From an uncultured Latescibacterota bacterium (GTDB lineage Bacteria; Latescibacterota; UBA2968; UBA8231): a DNA stretch of 64,000 bases. Positions 51,406-59,294 of this stretch are shown here, one piece after another. How positions within the stretch are numbered: the stretch's first letter is position 1; every line of letters starts with the position of its first letter. Location: assembly GCA_958295495.1 (NCBI GenBank), contig OY282352.1:2914001-2978000 (forward strand), written 5' to 3'. The notes under the pieces are model-generated. The model was not told where the DNA came from, did not search any database, and was given only the letters and a program-made list of their open reading frames with translations. The position numbers and the translations under genes are program-made.

Positions 51406-51452
51406 ACGGGGGAAATATACTAGGATAAATCCATAGCTGCGTAACGTCAGTT
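51338..51452. mobile_element. MITE-like element with AACTGACGTTRCGCAGC ends, 115 bp
   Basis: AACTGACGTTGCGCAGC (51338-51354) and GCTGCGTAACGTCAGTT (51436-51452) are inverted copies with one mismatch. The arm sequence AACTGACGTTACGC is shared with the element at 36554-36645, but the interiors differ, so they may be ends recognised by one transposase. Confidence 0.65.
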
Positions 51453-51508
51453 CATAATTTGCGCTGCTCGGTTGCGATGTCGTAAGCATTTTGAACGACG
51501 AACTCGGT

Positions 51509-54064
51509 TTAGTACGCTACGCGCACACACCGCTGGACGACCTCGTCTTTCGGGTCGGTCTGCAATTCGACATGCACTATGTAGATCCCCGGCGGCACGA
51601 CCTCGCCGTTGCTCTGGCCGTCCCAAGCGTACGTCGCACGGGCACCGTGCGGCGTGGCGTTTGCCAACTCGGCGATGAGGCGGCCAGCGAGGGAAAAGAC
51701 GCCCACGCGCGGCTGCTTGTTGGTCTTGACGACGGTAAAGCTCAGCTCGTACAGGTCGTTGACCGAGTCGCCGTTGGGCGTGAAGAGCGCCGCGTGGCGC
51801 ACGTTGCGGATTAGCGCGGTGCCCTGTACCACCTCGGGCACAAACACTTGATCGGCGCCCAATTCCGCCGGCACGACCCCCTGACCGTTGTCCTCTTGAA
51901 TGGAGTTAAAGACAAAGGTCTCAAAGACCGTCGGGCTGGCAAAAACCCGCGTTGCAAACGCGATGTCAACCGAGTCGCGCCTTACCACCGGCGGCGGTAG
52001 CTGCACCCACAGGGAATCGTCGCGCAACGAGCCGCTCGCCTCCACCTGCCGTCCGCCCACGCGCACCGCAAGCAATTCGGCATCCGCGCTGCCCGGCGGC
52101 AAGGCGATCAACACTTGATCGAACCCGGGGTCGCGGCTGTTGAACGCCTGCGGCTTAATGGTATAGCGAAACTCGGTCGGGGAATCGAGGGCGGCTTCGC
52201 GCGGCCACACTGAGCCGCTCAGGCCAGCAAAAATGACCGGATCGTTGGCCACAATCCGCAGCGAGCGCAGCACCGGCGACGCGTTTAGGTCGTCGCTGTA
52301 CAGGCGAATGCGCGTACGCAAGTAGTGCCGCGGCGAAGGGGACTGAAAGCCCTGCCCAGAGAAGCGGTGCGGCCGGCTCCAAGTGCTCCAAGTCGCATCG
52401 CGCACCTTTTCTTGCACAATGTCGCCGCGATAGCGCTTGCGCGCCGCTTCATAGGCTTCTTTGGTGACCTCGTCGCCATTTTTGAGAAAGTAGCGGGTGA
52501 CGTCGGTAAAGCCGTTACCCGTTTGGGTCTGCACTTCTAATCGCGTCCCCGGCGGCAGGTCGGCGTCCCACTCAATGCGCCGAATGCTGCGCGCCGCACC
52601 CAAGTCGAGGTCGTCGGACTCTAACTCGACGCGCTTGGGATAGCCCTCGCGGTGAAAGGCAAAAAGCTGCAAGGCATTGGCGTCGCGCCCGTAGAAGCCG
52701 ATCACGCGCCAGAGGATGAGGCGCGTGTCGCGTGCGGGAAATTGGAAGTCGTTGAAGGGGTAGCTGGTACGCACTTGGGACAACAACTCGTATTCAAACG
52801 GCCCTTCCGCCTCTGGGTCGGCCGTGTTGCTCGGGCTGCCGTCGGAGGTGAGGATGTCGAACATGGGCCAGCTGCCCACCGCGCCCTGCTGGTAGCCGTA
52901 AAGCCACGGGCTGCGGCCGCCGATGAGCGGCACGAAGATGATCCGGTCAATGCGGAACACGTTGCCAAAGTCGATCACCGACCAGACGCCATCGTCGCGC
53001 CAATCGCGATCCCCCGAAGAGGCTTGGATGCTCCACAGGCGCCGGCCCACGTCCGCATCCACGAGGAATTCCGCGCCGCCGGCCTTGCCGCAGCCATCGC
53101 AATCGCGGGCCCTTGAGGTCCACGTCCTGCCGCCCCAGCTTTCCTCGCCCTTTTCCGCGCGCGCCTCGGTAAACACCCGGGTCGAGAGGTTGAAGCCAAT
53201 GCCCTCCACCTCGATTTCGGCGAGGGCTGCGCCAGCGGTTTGGCCGGCCGCTTCAAAGCGCACAAAGCGGATAATAGAAAAATCCAAGCTGTCGCTTTTT
53301 GCCAAGAACTGCCCACTGGGCGCTCCGCTGGGAGGGAGCTTATTGGCGGTTTTTAGCTCGAACTCTACCACCTGCTGGGTGTTGTTGTTGACCGGGCGAC
53401 CAACGCGCTCAAACGCGATGTGTTTGCCCGGTGCGCCCACGACCTGAATGCCTGGGCTGACGTGTAGCGAAAAGAATTCAAAGGGACGGGCGTCCTCGGT
53501 TTGGGGAAAGATCAAGCGGACCTTGCGGGCGACGACCGCACGCTCCAAATCGACCTCTATCCACCACTTCTGGAGCGGATCGTCTAAATCGGGCTGCCAA
53601 TAGGTGTTGTGATCTTGGTCCGCCACTAGTCCGGCTTGGGCCTGATTGGAGGGCGCGCGCACCGGCAAGCGGCCGTAGTCGCCAATGGTAACGGATGAAA
53701 ATTCGCTGGCATTGGCGACCGCGTTGAACGCCGTGCCAAAACGCTTAACAGCGACCCCGGTAGAGCCGATCTGAACAAGCCCGGCCGGATGATTCCACGC
53801 TGCAAAGTCTGCTCCCTCAAAAACTATGTCCTGAGCGCATAGGGCAGAGTGAACGACGAGCAAGAGCAGTAAGGGCAGTTTTTTAGCTGCGGTTTTGGGC
53901 CCCCACCGCCGCCGGGGGCGGCGACTCCCCCTCAAGGGGGGAGTGATACTAGCCCTCAAGGGGCGGCGACTCCCCCTCAAGGGGGGAGTGATACTGGCTT
54001 CCCGCTGGAGGGGGGGGATTGGAATGGGGGGGGGTGTCCGCTCTACGGGGGTGGGGTTAATCAT
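51509..54064 (-). CDS. Exported protein with discoidin-like regions and FlgD-like C-terminus (third paralogue)
   Basis: An 851-residue protein. A long Pro/Arg-rich N-terminal region encoded by DNA repeats (53916-53995) precedes the hydrophobic signal segment LPLLLLLVVHSALCAQ. Two discoidin/F5-8C-like stretches follow (DQDHNTYWQPDLDDPLQKWWIEVDL; WRDDGVWSVIDFGNVFRIDRIIF) with a zinc-knuckle-like CDGCGKAGG between. The end is a FlgD-type Ig domain: FTPNGDSVNDLYELSFTV, FSLAGRLIAELA, YAWDGQSNGEVVPPGIYIVHV, ending ...RVAY. Discoidin domains bind sugars or lipids. It is the third of three paralogues in a row and is followed by the barrel gene after repeats. ATG 54064 has GGAG 8 bases upstream. Confidence 0.75.
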   Translation of the reverse strand: MINPTPVERTPPPIPIPPLQREASITPPLRGSRRPLRASITPPLRGSRRPRRRWGPKTAAKKLPLLLLLVVHSALCAQDIVFEGADFAAWNHPAGLVQIGSTGVAVKRFGTAFNAVANASEFSSVTIGDYGRLPVRAPSNQAQAGLVADQDHNTYWQPDLDDPLQKWWIEVDLERAVVARKVRLIFPQTEDARPFEFFSLHVSPGIQVVGAPGKHIAFERVGRPVNNNTQQVVEFELKTANKLPPSGAPSGQFLAKSDSLDFSIIRFVRFEAAGQTAGAALAEIEVEGIGFNLSTRVFTEARAEKGEESWGGRTWTSRARDCDGCGKAGGAEFLVDADVGRRLWSIQASSGDRDWRDDGVWSVIDFGNVFRIDRIIFVPLIGGRSPWLYGYQQGAVGSWPMFDILTSDGSPSNTADPEAEGPFEYELLSQVRTSYPFNDFQFPARDTRLILWRVIGFYGRDANALQLFAFHREGYPKRVELESDDLDLGAARSIRRIEWDADLPPGTRLEVQTQTGNGFTDVTRYFLKNGDEVTKEAYEAARKRYRGDIVQEKVRDATWSTWSRPHRFSGQGFQSPSPRHYLRTRIRLYSDDLNASPVLRSLRIVANDPVIFAGLSGSVWPREAALDSPTEFRYTIKPQAFNSRDPGFDQVLIALPPGSADAELLAVRVGGRQVEASGSLRDDSLWVQLPPPVVRRDSVDIAFATRVFASPTVFETFVFNSIQEDNGQGVVPAELGADQVFVPEVVQGTALIRNVRHAALFTPNGDSVNDLYELSFTVVKTNKQPRVGVFSLAGRLIAELANATPHGARATYAWDGQSNGEVVPPGIYIVHVELQTDPKDEVVQRCVRVAY
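53916..53995. repeat. Two 35-bp repeats, 45-bp period, each with a palindrome
   Basis: 53916-53950 and 53961-53995 are identical, each containing ACTCCCCCTCAAGGGGGGAGT, a near-perfect palindrome. Translated on the minus strand they give two copies of a 15-residue ITPPLRGSRRP unit in front of the signal segment of the third exported paralogue. The surrounding DNA is G-run rich. Confidence 0.8.
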
Positions 54065-54089
54065 TGGCTTTTCTCCGCAGGGTGCGCCG

Positions 54090-56138
54090 TCAATAGGTGA
54101 CCGCGACTGCGTGCGTCTGCGTCACCACACCCAAGTCGATCTCGACCTCTATCTGCACTAGGTAGAGGCCGGGAGGCACCAACTCCCCGTCCGCGCCCGT
54201 GCCGTCCCAAATGGGCGCGTAGGAGCCGGCTTGGGACGTGGCACTGAGCAGGGTAGCGACGCGGCGTCCGGCGAGGTCGCGCACTTTCATGGTGGTCGGT
54301 GCCCCGTTGACGCCAAATAAATCAAAGGCCGCGACGACGATGTCGTTGGCTCCGTCGCCATTGGGCGTTAAGACCGGCGAAGACAGCCGTAGCGCGCCCA
54401 AGACGCTCAGCTCGGCCTCGCTGGCCACCACTTGGATGCTGTTGCTGGCGACCTCTGGGCGCGCATCGCCCGCTTCAATCGACTGGGGTAGGAGCGCGGC
54501 TTGGGGGTCGCGGTTGATCAATTGCCCTTCTAAAAAGAGCGACGCTTGGTAGATCGCACTGCGATAGCGGACGCGAAACGACGCGTCTTCGACGAAGATT
54601 CGCGGAAAAGTGAAGCTGAATTTATTGGGCGTGGCGATAAAGGAAAAATCTACTCCTTCCTGCGCGGGCACTTCGTCAATTTCCAAGTCGAGAAAACGCG
54701 CGCCCGGAGGCACGTCTAATTCGATCGCGTCAAACCCCACGCGACCTTGGGTGGCGAAAACTGTGCGAATGTCATAGACAAACGTAGTATCCACGCCCAG
54801 CGGTACTTGGGGAGCGGCTAGCGGCCCGGCAAGCGAGACCTCGGCCAGTACGCTGTCGGCCAACAGAGGCGAGACCTCAAAGGCCACGCTGTCCAGCACG
54901 CCAAAGGCAAACGGCTGCTGTGTGGCGATCTCAAAGCGAAACTGGAAGAACGTCCCGCCATCAGCCGAGCGCACCTCGTCGCCCGACTCCACGTAGGCAA
55001 TGGACCAAGGCGTCCAATTCTCGGTGTCCTCCCCGCGGCGCGCTTGGAACCCCGGTGAGCCCTCGTTGATGGCGAACGCGATCGAGGGCGCGTCTTCATA
55101 GGTCGGGCGGTCCACTTTGAGGAGGCGGCTGAGTTCGTCAAAAATAAAGTGGTCTGTTGGATCGTCGTCCGTGCCGGAGCGCGTCTGGATGATGAGCTGC
55201 ACCGGGGCCGCTGGGTCTTCGACGATGCGGCCCGAACTCGTCTGCCGGTAGCGGGTGAAGTGCCAAGTAATCCGGCCGAGGCTCACCGGCTCGCCAAAGG
55301 ACTTGACCTGCGACAAGTAACGCGCCACTTGGGGATAGCCGCGGCCAAAGGCCTGTAGCTCGGCGAGGATGCCCAGCGACGTGACGCCGCCGAACTTGAA
55401 GCGCAAAAAGCGCGTAAAGCGCAAGGGTGGCCGCAGCGACACAATGCTCTGGTTGTTGGAAAAGGTGCTGCCGACCAGTTCGTCGAGCGGGTGGTAGCCG
55501 GGCGACCCAAGTGCGACGTCCTCATCCTCGAAAATGAGCCAGTCTGTGGGCGTGTTGGTGCGCGTCACTTCGTAGCCTACGGGGAAGACGTTGCGCTGGC
55601 GCCTGTTGTCGTCGGTAAAGCCGCTTTGGGGTGGGAAGAAGACGAGACTGTCGAGGGCGATGGGCACCCCCAAGTCGAGCGTAAAGAAAATCGCGGCATT
55701 GGGCCGCCCGTTGATGCGCGGCGGATGGACAAAAGAGGCGGTCAGCTCGTCGCCATCTATGAGGCCGCGCATCACCGCTGCGTTGCCACCCCATATACGC
55801 GGATGCCAGCCCACGAGTTGGTCGTCGGTCTCCAGCCGATCCGGGTCTTTGGTAAAGGCCCAAGGGTAGTCAAAGATGTTGACCTGAGCGGCAACACCCG
55901 TTGCGCGTACCAACCCGCGCAGCACATTGCGCCCCGGATGCACGGCCCGAGGCTGGACGGCCCCAAGGCGCACGGAGTCGTCGAGGGCAATCCAGCGCTC
56001 GGCTACCGCGGCCCAAGGCTCGCCACTTGAGCCGACAACCCATGCCGATGCCTGCCCTTCGGCAAGCTCAGCCGAGTCGGCAAAGCCCCAAGCCGCCCCA
56101 GCGAGCAACAGCAGCGGCACTAGCGAGAAAGCGGTCAA
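54090..56138 (-). CDS. Exported protein with discoidin-like region and FlgD-like C-terminus (second paralogue)
   Basis: A 682-residue protein. The signal peptide (TAFSLVPLLLLAGAAWGFA) starts at TTG 56138, which overlaps the stop of the previous gene (TTGA) and has AGGAG 8 bases upstream; a longer frame from 56204 lies inside that gene. A discoidin-like region covers about 130-280 (FFTLDLGVPIALDSLVFFP; RFTRFLRFKFGGVTSLGILAELQAFG). Then come beta-rich middle domains with PLGVDTTFVYDI, and a C-terminal FlgD-like domain: VLTPNGDGANDIV, VRDLAGRRVATLL, PIWDGTGADGELVPPGLYLVQIEV, ending VAVTY. Confidence 0.78.
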   Translation of the reverse strand: MTAFSLVPLLLLAGAAWGFADSAELAEGQASAWVVGSSGEPWAAVAERWIALDDSVRLGAVQPRAVHPGRNVLRGLVRATGVAAQVNIFDYPWAFTKDPDRLETDDQLVGWHPRIWGGNAAVMRGLIDGDELTASFVHPPRINGRPNAAIFFTLDLGVPIALDSLVFFPPQSGFTDDNRRQRNVFPVGYEVTRTNTPTDWLIFEDEDVALGSPGYHPLDELVGSTFSNNQSIVSLRPPLRFTRFLRFKFGGVTSLGILAELQAFGRGYPQVARYLSQVKSFGEPVSLGRITWHFTRYRQTSSGRIVEDPAAPVQLIIQTRSGTDDDPTDHFIFDELSRLLKVDRPTYEDAPSIAFAINEGSPGFQARRGEDTENWTPWSIAYVESGDEVRSADGGTFFQFRFEIATQQPFAFGVLDSVAFEVSPLLADSVLAEVSLAGPLAAPQVPLGVDTTFVYDIRTVFATQGRVGFDAIELDVPPGARFLDLEIDEVPAQEGVDFSFIATPNKFSFTFPRIFVEDASFRVRYRSAIYQASLFLEGQLINRDPQAALLPQSIEAGDARPEVASNSIQVVASEAELSVLGALRLSSPVLTPNGDGANDIVVAAFDLFGVNGAPTTMKVRDLAGRRVATLLSATSQAGSYAPIWDGTGADGELVPPGLYLVQIEVEIDLGVVTQTHAVAVTY

Positions 56139-58144
56139 TACGCCACTCCTATGAGCTGCGTCGCGGTGGTCGGAGCACCGTCTGAGTGTACCCCGATCCG
56201 ACATAGGTACAGACCGGGCGCGACCCTTGCGCCGGTCCCATCCCGTCCATCCCAGGTTTCGCGATAGACCCCCGCGGCCCGGGACGCGGCAATTAGCGCG
56301 CGCACCCGGCGACCAGCAAGGTCAAAAATTTCAATAGCCAGCAACACCTCGCCGGCAAACTGCGCCAGCACTGCGACGACTTCGACCCCGTCGTTGACCC
56401 CATCGCCGTTGGGCGTGAGCACGGAGGTCGAGAGGCGGGCCGCGATCGACGGGGCAGCGTTTAGGGCAAAGATATGGATGATCCCCGTACCCACTTGGGC
56501 ACTGGCATTGCCGGCCACAAGCGGATGCGGCGGCACCTCGCCGTCGCCGAGCAAAAAGACGTTCAGCGGCGTATGGTACTCCAGCAGCCGCAGCCTAAAG
56601 GTCAGCCGCATGGGCTGGTTGTTTTGGTGCGTCACCGGTGGGAAAAAGACGTGGAAGCCCTCGGCAATAGGCTCGACTTCGATGTCCGCGACCTCGACGA
56701 GGGGGTCGCCCATTTGCAGCCGCTCAAAGACGGGCGGTGGAAAGGCGGTGAGCTTGAGGCCGCGAAAGCCCGCTAGATCGCCTTCGTCAAATTGGGTGAG
56801 GATGTCGCAGATAAAGGAAGTATCGACTCCACTCGGAACGGCCAAGACGCCGCCGGTGGGATTGGGATCAGCGGCCAGCGCGACTTCGCCGACGGCCGTG
56901 CTGACCAGCCTGGGAGAAAACTCCACCACCAAGCTATCAAGGCGCATGGTGGTCGCAGCGCGTCCGTTGAAAAAGATGCGGAACTGCAAGAATTCGCGCG
57001 GACTTGGCAGAGCCAACGGCATGACGACCGTAGCCGACGAATCGAGTTGTAGCGTCGGGGTCCAAGTACTCCAATTCTCCACGTCTTCGCGAATGCCAGC
57101 TTGCACAAAGTCGCGTGCGGGCCCGACCTCGGCCAACGGCAGTGAGAGATACTCGGTTCTCGTTACTTCCTCTAGCACGGCCCCCGTATCGGGATCGCGG
57201 CGGTACAGGACGCGTCTGGGCAGATTGTTGTATTCGGACAGGGGCACTTCTTCGCGGACGCCGGTGTCGCGGTCGCGGCGAAAATAGGCTACGGGAGTGT
57301 CGTCCATGCCACTGCGTAGCTGCAAGCGGACGACCGCGGTGTCGCCTGCTGCGCTGCGGCTCAGCCGCTCGGCCCGCACCACGAGCCGCCCGAAATTCAC
57401 GGGCCGTCCAAAGGAATGTAGCTGCGAGACATAGCTGGACACGGGCACAAATCCCTCGCCGTACACCTCGAATTCCGCGAGGTTGAAGGGATTGCGCGAG
57501 AGCACCTTGAGCCGGAGAAAGCGTCCCTGCACCGCGTTGAAGGAAAGCTCGACCACTGAGTTCTCGTTGTCCTCGACGCGGGTCAGCAGGCGATAGACCG
57601 GCCGCTTGACCTCGTCGAACTGCTGGCCGTCGCTCACCCGCAGTTCAAATGCCTTGATAAACGAATCCGGGTCGTCGGGCACTGGCGCGAAGCGCACGCG
57701 GTCTATTGGAAAAGGAGCGCCGAGATCCCAAAAAAACGTAGCTCCCGCTTGGCTGCGCGTCGTTTTGAACGCGCCTTCTGACGAGCTGGAAGGGTCGCCG
57801 TCAACCAGCCGCAGGGGGCCGTTTATCTGGTTGAAGGGGCCGTCGTTAGACCAGGTTCGCGGCTGCCCGGGCTTGGTGAAGTCGCTGGGGCTGCCGTTGA
57901 GCCAGGTCTGACCTGCGGCCCGCAATAGCTCCATCAGGTTCTGGCCGCTGCTCAGCTCCAAAGGCTGTAGCGCGCCCTCTACCCCTACGGTTCCGTTCTG
58001 GATGTCCGCCTGAGAGGCCCACGACAAGCCGCCGCGGCCGATGTGGTATGTTTCTACCTCGGCCAGCCCCAGCCGCGCTCCCAGCCCGACCATCATGCAG
58101 ACGGCGGCAAATCGACCAAGCGGAAGGGAGCAATGGGGCCGCAT
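56135..58144 (-). CDS. Exported protein with discoidin-like region and FlgD-like C-terminus (first paralogue)
   Basis: A 669-residue protein with a signal peptide (about 1-28, FAAVCMMVGLGARLGLA). The discoidin-like region is at about 110-235 (GATFFWDLGAPFPIDRVRFAP; GRFLRLKVLSRNPFNLAEFEVYGEG). A middle part has PSGVDTSFICDI, as in the second paralogue. The end is a FlgD-like domain: VLTPNGDGVNDGVEVV, IFDLAGRRVRALI, ETWDGRDGTGARVAPGLYLCRI, ending IGVAY. The start is 5 bases after the stop of the lipoprotein gene. A shared plan of sugar/surface-binding front and assembly-type tail is visible in all three. Confidence 0.78.
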   Translation of the reverse strand: MRPHCSLPLGRFAAVCMMVGLGARLGLAEVETYHIGRGGLSWASQADIQNGTVGVEGALQPLELSSGQNLMELLRAAGQTWLNGSPSDFTKPGQPRTWSNDGPFNQINGPLRLVDGDPSSSSEGAFKTTRSQAGATFFWDLGAPFPIDRVRFAPVPDDPDSFIKAFELRVSDGQQFDEVKRPVYRLLTRVEDNENSVVELSFNAVQGRFLRLKVLSRNPFNLAEFEVYGEGFVPVSSYVSQLHSFGRPVNFGRLVVRAERLSRSAAGDTAVVRLQLRSGMDDTPVAYFRRDRDTGVREEVPLSEYNNLPRRVLYRRDPDTGAVLEEVTRTEYLSLPLAEVGPARDFVQAGIREDVENWSTWTPTLQLDSSATVVMPLALPSPREFLQFRIFFNGRAATTMRLDSLVVEFSPRLVSTAVGEVALAADPNPTGGVLAVPSGVDTSFICDILTQFDEGDLAGFRGLKLTAFPPPVFERLQMGDPLVEVADIEVEPIAEGFHVFFPPVTHQNNQPMRLTFRLRLLEYHTPLNVFLLGDGEVPPHPLVAGNASAQVGTGIIHIFALNAAPSIAARLSTSVLTPNGDGVNDGVEVVAVLAQFAGEVLLAIEIFDLAGRRVRALIAASRAAGVYRETWDGRDGTGARVAPGLYLCRIGVHSDGAPTTATQLIGVAY

Positions 58145-58149
58145 GATTA

Positions 58150-58869
58150 TTAGTGCAGTGGAATCGCGCTATGGGGTGCGTTTCCCTTGAGCACCTCGCG
58201 CTCGAAAGAGACTTTGAGGTCCATGGTCTCCACGGGTTCATTCTCGAAATTGAAGCGGATGGCGATGTCCGCAATTTCCACTTGGATGCGCTTTATTTCG
58301 TCGTCCAAGCGGGGAAAGACGATGTATCCTTCTTCGTCGCGGCCGCTGAAGATGAAGTCATCGGTAAACATGGTTTGCTTGAGAATATCGGTGCGCGCCC
58401 TGAATTCGAGCCGCCCTTGGCCGGAGTTGGCCTGCCAATACGCTCGATAGTATTCGTACAGCTCGGCGTAGCTCAGGGCGCGATAGATTTGATTGTTGGC
58501 CGCTTTGATCGTGGCCTTGCGGGGGTTGATGACGACCTTGGGGAATTGGTAGTTGGCGACGCCGAGTTTCATCACCGTAAAGCGAGCAGGTGTCCAGTCG
58601 TCGCCGGGCGCGGCCCAATCGCCAAAGGTATAGGGGTTGACCGCAGCGGCGCCGCCGGTTGAGGCTTGGGGAAATTGCCGGTTGAGTTCGGCGTCGGTCA
58701 TTGGCTTGAGGGTGATAGCCAGCCGCTCGAGCGCATAGGTGACCGAGCCGTCGTCATTGATGGTCATGCCCTCTGCCTGTTGGGGAGTAGGCCGCAAAGG
58801 CTGGGGGAAATAGCGCCCACAGCCGCTTGCGAGGAAGATGAGCACTGCGATCCATAAGCATCTGTGCAT
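58150..58869 (-). CDS. Lipoprotein at the head of the exported cluster
   Basis: A 239-residue lipoprotein (lipobox LASGC, Cys17). The mature part is beta-rich and hydrophilic: VTYALERLAITLKPMTDAELNRQF, FTVMKLGVANYQFPKVVINP, DEEGYIVFPRLDDEIKRIQVEIADIAIRFNFENEP. No known domain is recognised. It is 5 bases upstream of the first FlgD-tailed paralogue, so it is co-translated, and it likely serves as periplasmic or outer-membrane partner of the exported set. Confidence 0.7.
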   Translation of the reverse strand: MHRCLWIAVLIFLASGCGRYFPQPLRPTPQQAEGMTINDDGSVTYALERLAITLKPMTDAELNRQFPQASTGGAAAVNPYTFGDWAAPGDDWTPARFTVMKLGVANYQFPKVVINPRKATIKAANNQIYRALSYAELYEYYRAYWQANSGQGRLEFRARTDILKQTMFTDDFIFSGRDEEGYIVFPRLDDEIKRIQVEIADIAIRFNFENEPVETMDLKVSFEREVLKGNAPHSAIPLH

Positions 58870-58881
58870 GGTACGTCTTCT

Positions 58882-59055
58882 CTAAGACGGCTTCGCTCTC
58901 TTGGCGACGCCGGTGAAGTCGAGGTTGATAATCTCCCAGCTATCTGTGCCGAGCTTGTTCAAGTACTGATCGACTGCTGAGCGGTCCTCGCCCTTGAAGG
59001 TGCTTCCACAGGCAATATCCATTGAAGCAACGATCGTGTATTCCCACGTACTCAT
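58882..59055 (-). CDS. Small DUF4177-like protein
   Basis: A 57-residue protein, too short for many gene finders: MSTWEYTIVASMDIACG..., then DQYLNKLGTDSWEIINLDFTG and a basic end. The W-E-Y start, the L-N-x-L-G-x-x-(G/S)-W-E-(L/I)-(V/I) motif and the length match DUF4177. GAGGAG lies 13 bases upstream of the ATG, a little far. It is 12 bases upstream of the lipoprotein gene on the same strand and could share its transcript. Function unknown. Confidence 0.65.
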   Translation of the reverse strand: MSTWEYTIVASMDIACGSTFKGEDRSAVDQYLNKLGTDSWEIINLDFTGVAKRAKPS

Positions 59056-59112
59056 TGTGCTTTTGTTGCTCCTCTGGTGGCACCGCCTAAAGCTGTTCGC
59101 AGTACGTAGAAA

Positions 59113-59144
59113 GATACGCCCTTCTTTTTGGGGAAGGGCGTATC
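59113..59144. terminator. 12-bp hairpin, possible terminator
   Basis: GATACGCCCTTC (59113-59124) and GAAGGGCGTATC (59133-59144) pair perfectly around an 8-base loop. Only a short T-stretch (TTT) follows on the minus strand. It lies in a 239-base gap otherwise empty of genes. Confidence 0.45.
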
Positions 59145-59264
59145 GGGTAGGCAGAAATTCCGGTCCTGTCGCACGACCTAGAAAAGAGGCCCTACGGAAC
59201 CGTTGGTGGACAGAATGCCCAGCTAATTCGCGCTGCTAAGGGAAATTGCGCTGGGTGTGAAGTT

Positions 59265-59287
59265 GGAGCGTCTTCGCGAGACGCTCC
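59265..59287 (-). terminator. Hairpin directly after the secreted-protein gene
   Basis: GGAGCGTCT and AGACGCTCC (59265-59273, 59279-59287) form a 9-bp GC-rich stem with a 5-base loop, 8 bases past the stop codon of the gene at 59295-60236. No T-run, so Rho-independent action is uncertain. Confidence 0.5.
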
Positions 59288-59294
59288 GAGGGCG

